A DNA stretch of 43,599 nt. Source: Galbitalea sp036266835 (GTDB lineage: Bacteria > Actinomycetota > Actinomycetes > Actinomycetales > Microbacteriaceae). The first letter of the stretch is position 1; each line of letters starts with the position of its first letter. Location of the stretch: the NCBI GenBank assembly GCA_036266835.1, contig DATAXD010000019.1, forward strand, positions 1 through 43,599. The letters are read 5' to 3'. Made by a program: the position numbers and the translations under genes. The notes under the pieces were generated by a model, which did not search any database, was not told the origin of the DNA, and saw only the letters and a list, made by a program, of their open reading frames with translations. Below are positions 32,654 through 41,413 of the stretch, one piece after another.

Positions 32654-33313
32654 TCACGAGACACGTGCCAGCGCGATGAAAATCGTATAGTGGCTGTCGC
32701 CCGCGCGGCAGGTCTGGAAGAGCATCGCGTACCCGTGCGGGATGTTGCGCGTGTGGGCAACGTAGGCGTTCAGCGTCGCGACCACTCCGATCACGCGGTA
32801 CGTGCCAGCGTCGAGCCCGGTGAAGGTGACGAGAGCTCCCGCGGACTCCGGGAACGACGAGCCTCCGCACGACCAGTGTTCGCCGACCGTGCGCGTGTGG
32901 TAAGCCGCGGTGAGGTCGACTCCCCCGCGACAGGCGTTCACCTGGGCTTGGAAGCCGGAGGTCCAGACGTAGACGGAATGACCCGCGGATGACACGAAGC
33001 TGATCCGTCGCGCGCTTGCCACGGTCACGTTTCGTGCCGCGGCGAGGGCGGCTTTCTTTGCTGCCGCTGCCGCGGCAGCCGCGGCTGCAGCTTTCGCGGC
33101 GTTGGCCTTCCGAACCGGTGCTGCGGCTACGATCAGCTGGCGATCGGAAAGCACGGGTGGCACGGCGCGATACGCCGGAAAGACCATCGTTGGTCTGGAT
33201 GCGGAATGAGGTTGCTCGGCGGCCGCCGCGAACGGCAGACTCGCCCCACCCAAACCGACGATGACGGCCGTAGCCGCCGACAATGAAATAGCGGCCCTTA
33301 AAATGCGGCGCAT
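32654..33313 (-). CDS. Secreted alanine-rich hypothetical protein
   Basis: A 219-residue exported protein. The N-terminus is a signal peptide: two Arg residues, a hydrophobic core (AAISLSAATAVIVGLGGASL) and probable cleavage near AAAA-EQ. An Ala/Lys-rich stretch (about 75-100, with a run of 11 Ala) probably forms a long helix or coiled coil. A C-terminal domain (about 105-219) has four Cys-containing strands and ends FQTCRAGDSHYTIFIAL. I do not recognise that domain. The start is ATG 33313, with GGGGGGA upstream. A C-rich segment about 20 bases farther upstream could pair with that ribosome site. Function is unknown; a cell-surface or released role is inferred from the signal peptide. Confidence 0.72.
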   Translation of the reverse strand: MRRILRAAISLSAATAVIVGLGGASLPFAAAAEQPHSASRPTMVFPAYRAVPPVLSDRQLIVAAAPVRKANAAKAAAAAAAAAAAKKAALAAARNVTVASARRISFVSSAGHSVYVWTSGFQAQVNACRGGVDLTAAYHTRTVGEHWSCGGSSFPESAGALVTFTGLDAGTYRVIGVVATLNAYVAHTRNIPHGYAMLFQTCRAGDSHYTIFIALARVS

Positions 33314-33461
33314 AGCGATCCCCCCAAAACGCAAAATAAAACGTGGGGGTAGCGAGCGCCGACGGCCCCAAACGCCAGACTCGCCTTCGACGTTACCCGA
33401 CCGTCGCGCTAAGGCCTATGCCTCAAACGGGGGGCACGCCCGCGTTGCCGACGATGAACTC

Positions 33462-34064
33462 CTAGAGTTCGAGCCCGGCCTGCAGCTGAGCGAGTGCCCG
33501 GTCGAGCAGTTCGTCGACGTCCTCCCGCGCTGTGGGCAGCGCGAGCACGACCGTCATGCAGGCCCCAATGATCGCTCCAGCGAGCACTCGTACCTCGAAG
33601 TCATCGGCAGCTCGGCCGCTGCGGCCCGCGAGTGCACGAGCGACCAGGTCCGTGGCACCGAAGAACTGGTCCACCGTTCGCGCACGAAGCTCTGGTACCT
33701 CAAGGACGAAGGCCAGTCGCTCGCGCTGGCGCGAACGTTCGTCACTGGAGATGAGCTCGAAAGTCTGACGGAATGCAGCGCGGAGAGCTTCAACCGGAGA
33801 CAGGTCCGCGGGCTGCGCCCGCAGCGCGGCGTCGAGGATCGGGTCGAGATCGTCCTGGAGGACGACGTCTTCTTTCGTCGGAAAGTAGCGAAAGAATGTG
33901 CTCTCGGAGATCTCTGCAGCCTCTGCGATCTGCTGAATCGTGGTTGCCTCGTATCCGTTTGCGAGGAAAAGGTCGAGTGCGATGTCCTGCACGACGCGCA
34001 GCATTCGCAGCCGCTTGCGCTCACGCAGGCCGGTGGACGGTTCCTGAACTGGTGGCAACGACAT
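33462..34064 (-). CDS. TetR-family regulator
   Basis: A 200-residue TetR-type repressor. The helix-turn-helix lies at about residues 20-65 (RVVQDIALDLFLANGYEATTIQQIAEAAEISESTFFRYFPTKEDVV). The C-terminal ligand domain is helical and includes ERLAFVLEVPELRAR, as in a common actinobacterial group next to exporters. It starts inside the 3' end of the upstream DHA2 exporter gene (44 bases of overlap), so it is translated from the exporter mRNA and probably represses that operon. A candidate operator is upstream of the exporter gene. The inducing compound is unknown. Confidence 0.88.
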   Translation of the reverse strand: MSLPPVQEPSTGLRERKRLRMLRVVQDIALDLFLANGYEATTIQQIAEAAEISESTFFRYFPTKEDVVLQDDLDPILDAALRAQPADLSPVEALRAAFRQTFELISSDERSRQRERLAFVLEVPELRARTVDQFFGATDLVARALAGRSGRAADDFEVRVLAGAIIGACMTVVLALPTAREDVDELLDRALAQLQAGLEL

Positions 34065-35598
34065 CCTCGCTCTCGTTGACGTCGCGGTGAGCAGTGGACA
34101 GAATGCTTTGCATCTCGCGCCGACCCGGCATGAAAACGATAGCCAGAATCACGCCGGTGAGCGCGAGGCACGCGCTGACCAGGAGCGACATCTGCAGTCC
34201 GCTCGTGAATGCCCCACGCACCATCGCCACCAGAGACGCCGACCGGAGGGACCGTGCGACAGCCACTCCCCCGAACACGCTAGCGCGGGCCGCCGAAGCA
34301 ACCGACGCCGGGTATCCAGCCAGGTGCAGTTGCGAGAGGTAAACGGCACTCACGGCACTACCGAGAACAGCGCTGCCCAGTGGGGCGGCGATTTTCTGAA
34401 TTAATTGCACTATCGCCGAGCCCGCGCCGCTTCGCTCCCGCTCGAGTTTCACCAGAGCGGCGGAAGCCGCTGTTGCCGTGACCAGACCGAGCCCCAGCCC
34501 GTAGACGAACATCCACACGGCGATGAACAGCGCGCTCGACCTCGGGTCAGTGCTCGCACCAAGCAACAGGCCGATCGCAGCGACCACAAATCCGGCGACG
34601 CAGGTGAGACGCCAGCCGAGCAGTTTCGCAACCTTTTCCGCCATGAGGGCTCCGACAACAAGTCCGGCAAGAAGCGGCAGCAATCGCAGACCGGAGCTGA
34701 TCGCATCCGTTCCCAGCACGCCCTGAAAGAACTGGGGCATGACGAATAGCACCCCGATCATCGTGAGTCCGCCGAGAAACGAGAGAATTGCGCCCCAGGT
34801 GAACGATCGCAGCGCGAATAGGGACAGGTCGAGAAGCGGATCGTTGCCACGTCGTGTTTCCGCGCGCTCCCAGAGCAAGAACATCGCCATGACCAAAACT
34901 CCCCCCGTCATGCAACCCAGGGCGCCCGGGCTGCCCCAGCCATTCTGTCCAGCGTCGATGAAGCCGTAGGTAAGTGAGACGAGCCCGATGGTCGAGATCA
35001 CGATCCCGATCGGGTCGAATCGAGGAGGGATCGGTGCACGTGACTCCGGTACCAGGGCGATCGTCGCGACGAGTCCAACTACCGTGAGCGGGGCGTTGAT
35101 CAGGAACACCCAACCCCACCAGTAATGCGTCAGGATCCAGCCACCGAGGATCGGGCCCAGCGGCAGTGCAAGGAAATTTGCGGCCGAGAATAGTCCGATT
35201 GCCCGCGCTCGCTGGGCCTCGTCAAATACGGCGACAATCGCCGAAACCGCCATCACGACGATCCCCGAGCCGGCGAGGCCCAGCACGAGGCGCGCGATCA
35301 GGAACTCGGTTGGGGTCGTCGAAATTGCACAGGCGATCGAGCCGAGGCCGAAGAGTGCGACCGAAATGACGAGGAGCTTCTTTCGCCCGAATCGGTCACC
35401 CAGCCGTCCCGCGGGCAGGATGCCGGCCGCAAGAACCAGGAAATACCCGGCCGAAAACCACTGCAGTTGCGCCTCGGACGCTTTCAGCTCAGTTGCCAGC
35501 GTTGGCACGGCGACGCTCAGGATCGTGCCATCCATGCTCACCGCCAGAACGGCCAGCAGAATCGCGGCGAGCGCGGTCCATTTGCGCGATGCCTTCAT
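34021..35598 (-). CDS. DHA2-family MFS drug exporter (second)
   Basis: A 525-residue exporter of the 14-helix DHA2 family. The first helix and following segment read LAAILLAVLAVSMDGTILSVAVPTLATEL. Then come WFSAGYFLVLAAGILPAGRLGDRFGRKK, GLAGSGIVVMAVSAIVAVF and the YWWGWVFLINAPLTVVGLVATIAL signature. The C-terminus is polar and overlaps the TetR gene. The start is ATG 35598, with GGGAG eight bases upstream; three residues can be added at the N-terminus but lack support. The operator-like inverted repeat lies 19-47 bases upstream. It is unrelated in position to the first exporter. The substrate is unknown. Confidence 0.92.
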   Translation of the reverse strand: MKASRKWTALAAILLAVLAVSMDGTILSVAVPTLATELKASEAQLQWFSAGYFLVLAAGILPAGRLGDRFGRKKLLVISVALFGLGSIACAISTTPTEFLIARLVLGLAGSGIVVMAVSAIVAVFDEAQRARAIGLFSAANFLALPLGPILGGWILTHYWWGWVFLINAPLTVVGLVATIALVPESRAPIPPRFDPIGIVISTIGLVSLTYGFIDAGQNGWGSPGALGCMTGGVLVMAMFLLWERAETRRGNDPLLDLSLFALRSFTWGAILSFLGGLTMIGVLFVMPQFFQGVLGTDAISSGLRLLPLLAGLVVGALMAEKVAKLLGWRLTCVAGFVVAAIGLLLGASTDPRSSALFIAVWMFVYGLGLGLVTATAASAALVKLERERSGAGSAIVQLIQKIAAPLGSAVLGSAVSAVYLSQLHLAGYPASVASAARASVFGGVAVARSLRSASLVAMVRGAFTSGLQMSLLVSACLALTGVILAIVFMPGRREMQSILSTAHRDVNESEDVVATSSGTVHRPA

Positions 35599-35616
35599 GG
35601 CTTGCACTCCCTGCGA

Positions 35617-35645
35617 CAGTGTCAGTTAATTTCTAACAGTTACTG
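35617..35645. promoter_or_regulatory. Imperfect inverted repeat, TetR operator candidate
   Basis: Arms CAGTGTCAGTTA (35617-35628) and TAACAGTTACTG (35634-35645) match as an inverted repeat at 9 of 12 positions with a five-base spacer. It lies just upstream of the exporter-tetR operon, where a TetR-type repressor would block transcription. Confidence 0.5.
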
Positions 35646-35662
35646 TCATATAGGAGTTGCTG

Positions 35663-36634
35663 TCAGTCTGCAAGTGATCGAGCGGGATTGCGAGTGCTCG
35701 GGCGCCAGAGATTAATGGTGACTCCGAGCCAAACGACACCGATCACAGCTGCCACAATCCACCACATCCAGCTGCCTGCCGCGAACAGGGGTCCGGATGC
35801 GAGCGCCGGGTTCACGACTGTCGTGGTCGTCACCGACGTGATGAGGGCCGCAACACCGACCAGACCGAGGAGAGTGCCGGCGACCGCTGTTCCGACCCGC
35901 CAGCGGCCGACTCGCACCTTCACAAACTCGAGGATGATCGCGAGCGCCAGGAGCACGAGGTAGAACGGGATCCAAAAGGTCGAGAGGTGCGGATCCAGCA
36001 CCGAGACAGTGTGTCCCGCTCGATCCTTCACGAATGGCGCGAAGTGGTCGATCAGAAGGGCTGCCACGACGAACGCCGTTCCGACAATCTGGCTCAGCAC
36101 GTCTCCCCACTTGGTGATGCTCGGCGGTTCGATCTCGACAGCCAGACTCTCGGGCGTCCACACCGGTCGCCGCTTGTCATCAGCGGAATTCGGCTGCGTT
36201 CGCTCGGCGATCGCGAAAACCACCGTGACCGCGAAGGTGAGGTAAATACCGACGCTGATCGTTGTTCCGAGCGGTCCGAACACGGATGCCCACACGTTCC
36301 TGCCCTGTGCGAAATCGATCGCCGCGAGCACGACAGCAACGATCGGGAGGCTCGCCCAACAGACAAGTTTCAGTGAGCGAATCCAGACCGGATACAGGTC
36401 GGGCCCGATGAGCGTCAGGTTATGTCCGGAGTAACTCGCAGCCAGCCGATAGGGGTCGCCCATGTCTTTCAATGTCGCGTACTCGGCGGCGGCAGGCTTG
36501 TCCCCCTGGTCGATCCGAGCATCCATATCGTCGGCGATCGCGGCGCGAAGCTCCTTGTCAATCTCGGGGCGCTGCTTCTCGGGCACTCGCCGAAGGGTTG
36601 CGATCACGTAGCGGTCAGTGAGGGTTGCGGTCAT
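35663..36634 (-). CDS. Membrane protein with permease-prefix domain
   Basis: A 323-residue membrane protein. Residues 1 to about 75 (TDRYVIATLRRVPEKQRPEIDKELRAAIADDMDARIDQG, then ATLKDMGDPYRLAASYSG) match the permease-prefix domain (HAAS-type) often paired with a PadR regulator. The rest has about six or seven hydrophobic segments. The ATG start overlaps the stop of the PadR gene as ATGA, so the two are translationally coupled. No transporter signature is seen; a regulatory or assembly role is possible. An extra 58 residues upstream of the start are open but lie inside the PadR gene and are not conserved-looking. Confidence 0.8.
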   Translation of the reverse strand: MTATLTDRYVIATLRRVPEKQRPEIDKELRAAIADDMDARIDQGDKPAAAEYATLKDMGDPYRLAASYSGHNLTLIGPDLYPVWIRSLKLVCWASLPIVAVVLAAIDFAQGRNVWASVFGPLGTTISVGIYLTFAVTVVFAIAERTQPNSADDKRRPVWTPESLAVEIEPPSITKWGDVLSQIVGTAFVVAALLIDHFAPFVKDRAGHTVSVLDPHLSTFWIPFYLVLLALAIILEFVKVRVGRWRVGTAVAGTLLGLVGVAALITSVTTTTVVNPALASGPLFAAGSWMWWIVAAVIGVVWLGVTINLWRPSTRNPARSLAD

Positions 36635-37011
36635 GGCCGGCCTTCTTTCTCGTCTTTGGGTTTCTTGCTCCGCCCCGGCATGCCGGTGGTTAGCGCTGTG
36701 AGCGCCAAGTCGATCGCGCTCCACTCGGAGCGGAGCAGTCGAGCGATGCGGATGCCGTGGGGGCTTGTGCGGTAGAACTTGCGCGGGCGTGCCTCGCTGG
36801 TATCCCACTCGCTGGTCAGGAGACCCTGGCTTTCGAGCCGCCGAAGCAGCGGATACAGCGTGTTGGCTGCGACCGGAAAACCGGCGCGCTCGAGTGCTTC
36901 GAGCAGCCCGTATCCGTATCCCGGCTGCTCAAGGGCTACTAGGCTGGCCAGCACGACGGAACCACGGCGCAGTTCCTGTCGCAACGCGTCGAGCAACTCG
37001 TCTTCGTCCAC
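36631..37011 (-). CDS. PadR-family regulator, leaderless
   Basis: A 126-residue PadR-type winged-helix protein (RRGSVVLASLVALEQPGYGYGLLEALERAGFPVAANTLYPLLRRLESQGLLTSEWDTSEARPRKFYRTSPHG) of the short PadR-s2 type, lacking a large C-terminal domain. The start is GTG 37011. There is no Shine-Dalgarno, but a promoter with -10 TAACGT ends seven bases before it, so the mRNA is probably leaderless. The stop overlaps the membrane-protein start by four bases. A 13-base palindrome in its promoter is the likely site of autoregulation. The ligand and other targets are unknown. Confidence 0.9.
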   Translation of the reverse strand: MDEDELLDALRQELRRGSVVLASLVALEQPGYGYGLLEALERAGFPVAANTLYPLLRRLESQGLLTSEWDTSEARPRKFYRTSPHGIRIARLLRSEWSAIDLALTALTTGMPGRSKKPKDEKEGRP

Positions 37012-37018
37012 GCGTCAC

Positions 37019-37048
37019 ACGTTACTGTGTGTGACACACTATTGTCAA
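37019..37048 (-). promoter_or_regulatory. Leaderless promoter and palindrome of padR-membrane protein operon
   Basis: On the minus strand, -35 TTGACA (37043-37048, perfect) and -10 TAACGT (37019-37024) are 18 bases apart. The palindrome GTGTGTGACACAC (37027-37039) fills the spacer. The GTG start lies seven bases past the -10, so transcription would begin at the start codon. Confidence 0.7.
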
Positions 37049-37070
37049 ACGCACTACTGGCTGGTGCTGA

Positions 37071-39929
37071 TTAAGTGCGTCCCTCGACGTTGCGTTCACG
37101 CTGCCCGAGAGTCATCGCCGCCTGGGTACGCGTCGCGACCCCGAGTTTGCGAAGGATCGCCGACACGTGGACGCTCGCCGTCTTGGCGCTGATGAACAGC
37201 CGATCGGCTATTTCCTTGTTGCTCAGACCCTCGGCGACGAGCTCAAGGACCTGCCGCTCGCGCGCAGTCAGGTCATCACCGGAGCTTCGCTGTCGACCGC
37301 CAAGACCTGCGGTTACCACGAGCTCGTGGGCTCGATTGGCGACCCAGGTCGCGCCGATCTGCTCCGCATCCTCGATCGCGGTCTGGAGACTTGTGGTCGC
37401 CGACGTCCGGTCCCCCGAGTTCAGCTCGGCCTGACCCAGTCGCCACCAAGAGTATGCGCGCAGGTGAGCCGGCATGGACTCATCCGCGAGTTGCTCGACA
37501 GCGGTCTGCCAGGCGAGGACATCCGTCCCCGTGCCCTCGGCGCCAGACAGTTCGGCGTCGACCAGTGCCCGCCAGCGCGGCACAATCGGCCAAAACGCCA
37601 TGCGAGAGAACGCGGTGTACAGGTTCCGTTCCGCATGCTGCGGTAGGGCGACGCCGAGCCTCCGCATCTCCGCGATGACGCGCGCACCCAAGCCCAGCAG
37701 CGGCAGGTCATATCCCGTCGCACCCTCGTGGAGGGGTTCCCAGGCCAGCGTCGCCTGTCGCCACGCCTCGCCAAGATCCCCCTGGAACAATGCATAGTCG
37801 CCGAGCACGGCGGCGGCAGGCAGCAGGTCCTGGAGATCACCCCGAAAGGCGAATGACCGAATCAGCTCGCCGTGGTCACGGACGATCGCTGCCGCTTCGG
37901 GGCCATTGTCGCGCCAGCTCGCCCGGAAGATCCTGCGTCGATGCTCCGATGCGATCGAGCATCCAGAAGGCTGAATTGCGAGCACTCTCTGGCCCCGCAC
38001 CTCAGCCTCGTCCCAGAGCCCCAGCGCGATTAGTGCGTCGACGCTATTCGAGAGCACGACTCCCCAACTACGTTCGAGACCAAGCTCCCTCGCGCGCTGG
38101 ATGGGGTAGTCGGTAGCCCGCAGCGCATCGCGGTATTCGCCGATCTGAATGAACGCGTCCGAGGCGTTTGTTGCGTACCGAAGCAAGTCTTCACCGTCTC
38201 CAATGAGCGCGAACGACTCGTCCAGCAGTCGGCGACCTAGATCGACGTCACCTGTCACGATCTCTGCCCAACCCATCTGACCCAGCACGCGGGAGGCCAT
38301 CTCCTTTGAGCCGGATTTCTTGGCCGTGTCCATCGCGTCCTCGCGCAATGCCCGAGCGGATGCCAGATGACCCGTGAGCATACGGCGAGTCGCGAGAGCC
38401 AGTTGAAGTCGTGCTTTGAGTGTCAGGTCGACATCGGAATCTTCGAGGATCTCCAGACCTTCGACGTACTCGGCCTCCGACCACGGAAGTCCCTCATCTG
38501 ACCGAAGCGTCGCTTTTAGGAGCAACATGCCGACACGCGCTGCGATGTCCTCGGGCGGAAAGGCGGCAATTGCCTCATCGACAAGGGCGAGCGCTCGCTT
38601 GCGGTCTCCGGCGTCGCTTGCGACATCCGTCACCTCACCAAGGAGCACCGCTCGACTTCGCTGCGCGCGCAACTCGGCGTCCGGCGTCTTGTTCCAGATC
38701 TCCAGTACTCGCTCGCCCAACTGCAGCGCGCTTGCAAATGCGCGGCCCTGCACCGCCTCGTCGAAGGCGACAATCGAGGCGCCAAGTGCTCGAGATAGGT
38801 CGTGAGCGGCGAACCAATGGTAGGAAGTCTCGGATGCCGGGGCGCCGACCTCCTCGAGCACGTTGGCATACCGCTCGTGCAGGCGCTGTCGTTCTCCGGG
38901 CAGCAGCTCCCCATATACCGCTTCGCGCACGAGTGCGTGCCGGAAGCCGTATCCGTCGCCGACAGCGACGAGCATCATGTCATCCGACAGCGACCGCACC
39001 AGGTCATCGAGGTCGGGGGCGTCGGACACCCGTCGCAGGATGTCGTGATCGACCTCCATCCCGCCGACCGCGAGCGCGCGAAGCAGTGCTCGTGCACCCG
39101 GTTGCAGCCGCTCGTAACGAGCGAGCAGGACATCCCTAAGCGTGTCAGGAATCTGATCCGTCGCAATCGAAACGAGCTCCTCGACGTAGAACGGCACGCC
39201 CTCGCTGCGACTGGCAATCCGCTCGACCACATCGTGCTCGGGTTCGACTCCACGCAGGTTCGTGATTAGAGCGCCGACTTCACGATCATCGAGGCGGCGG
39301 AGTTGGAGTCGCGTTATCGCTCGAGCGCGATCCAGTTCGACCAGGGTCTGGCGAAGCGGGTGGGACCGGTCGAGATCATCGGTTCGGTAGGCAAGGACGA
39401 GGAGAAGATGATCGCTGGTTGACATCATCAGCAGGAACCGGATGAGCGACAGGGTCGCGGCGTCCGCCCACTGCAGATCATCGATGACGAGCGCGATGGT
39501 GCGGTCGCGAGAGAATTCGGCCAGCAAAGCCGTAAGGGCCTCGTGAATCGGCTCGACGCCAGGATCGGATGCGTCGAGCCGGTCGGCCAGTTCCGGGAGC
39601 AGGGCGACGATCGCGGGCAGGCCAGCGCCGGCAGCGGCTAGGACCGCGTCGACACCAACGACCGAGACCAGTTGACGAAAGATTGTTCGCACAGGACCGA
39701 ACGGAACGCCCAGCGGCCCAAGGTCGACGCACTCAGCAGAGAGCACGATCACGCCCGAATCGATCGTCGCCCTGAACTCCGCCAGCAAACGCGTCTTGCC
39801 CATCCCGGCATCGCCGCCAAGAGCGACGCAACGGGCCACTCCCCGCTGCGCGTCGGATAACGCGTCGCCGAGGACCTGGAGATCGGACTCGCGTCCGATC
39901 AGTGCAGGCCCCGAAACCGGAGCCCTCAT
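37071..39929 (-). CDS. LuxR-family ATPase regulator (LAL type)
   Basis: A 952-residue regulator of the large ATP-binding LuxR (LAL/MalT-like) group. An N-terminal AAA-type NTPase has Walker A GGDAGMGKTRLL (about residues 38-49) and Walker B ALVIDDLQWADAAT. A long helical, TPR-like middle follows (about 350-880). The C-terminal LuxR helix-turn-helix (about 885-945) is LTARERQVLELVAEGLSNKEIADRLFISAKTASVHVSAILRKLGV. Such proteins activate or repress large gene sets in response to a signal, often in sugar or secondary metabolism. The ATG start has no clear Shine-Dalgarno. A 74-residue gene with a strong ribosome site lies 37 bases upstream on the same strand. Targets are unknown. Confidence 0.93.
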   Translation of the reverse strand: MRAPVSGPALIGRESDLQVLGDALSDAQRGVARCVALGGDAGMGKTRLLAEFRATIDSGVIVLSAECVDLGPLGVPFGPVRTIFRQLVSVVGVDAVLAAAGAGLPAIVALLPELADRLDASDPGVEPIHEALTALLAEFSRDRTIALVIDDLQWADAATLSLIRFLLMMSTSDHLLLVLAYRTDDLDRSHPLRQTLVELDRARAITRLQLRRLDDREVGALITNLRGVEPEHDVVERIASRSEGVPFYVEELVSIATDQIPDTLRDVLLARYERLQPGARALLRALAVGGMEVDHDILRRVSDAPDLDDLVRSLSDDMMLVAVGDGYGFRHALVREAVYGELLPGERQRLHERYANVLEEVGAPASETSYHWFAAHDLSRALGASIVAFDEAVQGRAFASALQLGERVLEIWNKTPDAELRAQRSRAVLLGEVTDVASDAGDRKRALALVDEAIAAFPPEDIAARVGMLLLKATLRSDEGLPWSEAEYVEGLEILEDSDVDLTLKARLQLALATRRMLTGHLASARALREDAMDTAKKSGSKEMASRVLGQMGWAEIVTGDVDLGRRLLDESFALIGDGEDLLRYATNASDAFIQIGEYRDALRATDYPIQRARELGLERSWGVVLSNSVDALIALGLWDEAEVRGQRVLAIQPSGCSIASEHRRRIFRASWRDNGPEAAAIVRDHGELIRSFAFRGDLQDLLPAAAVLGDYALFQGDLGEAWRQATLAWEPLHEGATGYDLPLLGLGARVIAEMRRLGVALPQHAERNLYTAFSRMAFWPIVPRWRALVDAELSGAEGTGTDVLAWQTAVEQLADESMPAHLRAYSWWRLGQAELNSGDRTSATTSLQTAIEDAEQIGATWVANRAHELVVTAGLGGRQRSSGDDLTARERQVLELVAEGLSNKEIADRLFISAKTASVHVSAILRKLGVATRTQAAMTLGQRERNVEGRT

Positions 39930-39966
39930 GCCACTAATGATGAGAGGAGGTATGGGCCTGCGATAG

Positions 39967-40191
39967 TCACTGCGCGGTGTGGGGACGCGCGCGGAAGATC
40001 ACAGGGATTGAGAAGCCGTGGCGCTGGCGCGCGGGGGCCGGGGTTGGTGCTGTGGTGGCGGTGTCGCCCTCTGCCGCGGATCGCTCGGCGGCGCGCTCGC
40101 TCGCGACCCTGCGGTACTCGAGCTGCTGCTCTGCGCGGCGCGCGTTCTGCGCGTGGAGGGAACTCGCGGCGTTTCCGGTGAAGAGATCCAT
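39967..40191 (-). CDS. Small hypothetical protein upstream of the LuxR gene
   Basis: A 74-residue protein, not recognised. The sequence begins DLFTGNAASSLHAQNARRAEQQLEYRRVASERAAERSAA, a charged helix, and continues with a Thr/Pro-rich stretch and a short C-terminus (GFSIPVIFRARPHTAQ). There is no signal peptide or membrane helix. The main support is a strong Shine-Dalgarno, AGGAGG, three to five bases before ATG 40191. It ends 37 bases before the LuxR gene on the same strand, so the two may share an mRNA. The overlapping open frames on both strands look like shadows. Confidence 0.55.
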   Translation of the reverse strand: MDLFTGNAASSLHAQNARRAEQQLEYRRVASERAAERSAAEGDTATTAPTPAPARQRHGFSIPVIFRARPHTAQ

Positions 40192-40357
40192 TTGTCCTCC
40201 TTGGTAGGAGTCCTACGTTGCTCTGCAAGGTCGGTGGGTTGTATCGGGTGAATGCCCTATTTGTGTAGTGCTCGGTTGCCTAGCCGTTGGCCACGGGCAA
40301 CTCGGGATCGTGACTGCGCCGGGAGCAGTCTTCGTTAGCGCGGACAATGCTCCTGCG

Positions 40358-41260
40358 CTAGGACTCGTCTGAGACCGAGATTCCCGCGGCGTAAAGCAGC
40401 GCTCGGGCGTCGCGAAGGCCCTGCCTATTTTCCGCCTGACCGGTAATTCCGGTCAGGTCCGCATCGTGAAGTCGCTTAGAGAAATAGACCGCCTGTACGG
40501 CGGCTCTGAATCGTTTGAACGTGGCCAGATGCGCCCGCAACTCAAGTTCCGGCAGCACTCCCACGGACTCATACCCGGCAAGAACTCGTGACGCGGCGCC
40601 ATCGCTTCCTGCGTACATCAGAGCAGAAGCGAGGTCGTACAGGACAGGCCCGGGAGCCGAGCCAGCCCAGTCGATCACGCCGATGTCGCCTCGTTCATCG
40701 CGCCGAAAAGCCTCTGGCTCGGGATCGGTGTGCAGTTGAGCCCAGGTGATCGGCGGAAGCTCGTCATATTCCGACAGCACCTCCTCGACGACTCTCTGCA
40801 CCCATCCCTCGCGAGCGGGATCAGTCCCGTGTTCACGCAGCCATGGGAAAAACTCGCCGCTCTGCAGCCAGGTGGCGACGGAGTGCACACGGCCCAGCGT
40901 TTGGCCCCATTGCCAGAGGTCGGTATCGCCGCCGCCCAGAGGCTCCCCGGACACTTCCTCGAGGATCACGAGCGCGCCATCAAGAAGTGCTGCAGATAGC
41001 CGACCGTCGATTGTCCTGACAGGACGTCCTGCTCGAATTCCGTGACTGCTCATCGCGAGAGCAACCTCGGCGCCACGGATCAGGTCGGGTACTCCGCTTT
41101 GGGGAACCCACTTAGCGACAACTCGTCGAGTCTGGGCCTCGAGCACGGCGGTAACCGAGTTCATGCCGCCGTGAACGGCCTCGGTACTCTTCACCGACAG
41201 CCCCCAGTGGCGACCCACGATCGTCGGAAGCTCGGCGAGGACTTCAGCTGGTGTGGTCAC
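40358..41260 (-). CDS. Divergent phosphotransferase/kinase-like (APH superfamily) protein
   Basis: About 300 residues of the aminoglycoside phosphotransferase / choline kinase superfamily, with an N-lobe lysine-like segment (RRVVAKWVPQSG) and a C-lobe. The C-lobe has AQLHTDPEPEAFR at the catalytic loop and IGVIDWAGSAPGPVLYDLASAL for the metal site. The catalytic Asp in HTD and the metal Asp in IDW are present. The Asn expected five residues after the catalytic Asp (HxDx4N) is not, so activity may be altered or the loop shorter. The start is uncertain. GTG 41260 (VTTPAEVL) is used because the conserved domain starts soon after. Longer frames reach 41521 and cross the opposite small gene. The substrate is unknown. 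Confidence 0.68.
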   Translation of the reverse strand: MTTPAEVLAELPTIVGRHWGLSVKSTEAVHGGMNSVTAVLEAQTRRVVAKWVPQSGVPDLIRGAEVALAMSSHGIRAGRPVRTIDGRLSAALLDGALVILEEVSGEPLGGGDTDLWQWGQTLGRVHSVATWLQSGEFFPWLREHGTDPAREGWVQRVVEEVLSEYDELPPITWAQLHTDPEPEAFRRDERGDIGVIDWAGSAPGPVLYDLASALMYAGSDGAASRVLAGYESVGVLPELELRAHLATFKRFRAAVQAVYFSKRLHDADLTGITGQAENRQGLRDARALLYAAGISVSDES

Positions 41261-41413
41261 TGGCCAATACTGGCACCGGATCCATGTTGGATTTCCGTAG
41301 CCGTCAATCGTGCCTCGCGCCTGGCTCACGACTCGCTCGAACTCGACATGATCTTCGAACGCGAGTCGGGGCGACCGCAGTGAAACCGGTGACGCGACTG
41401 TGCCGAGGGTAAG

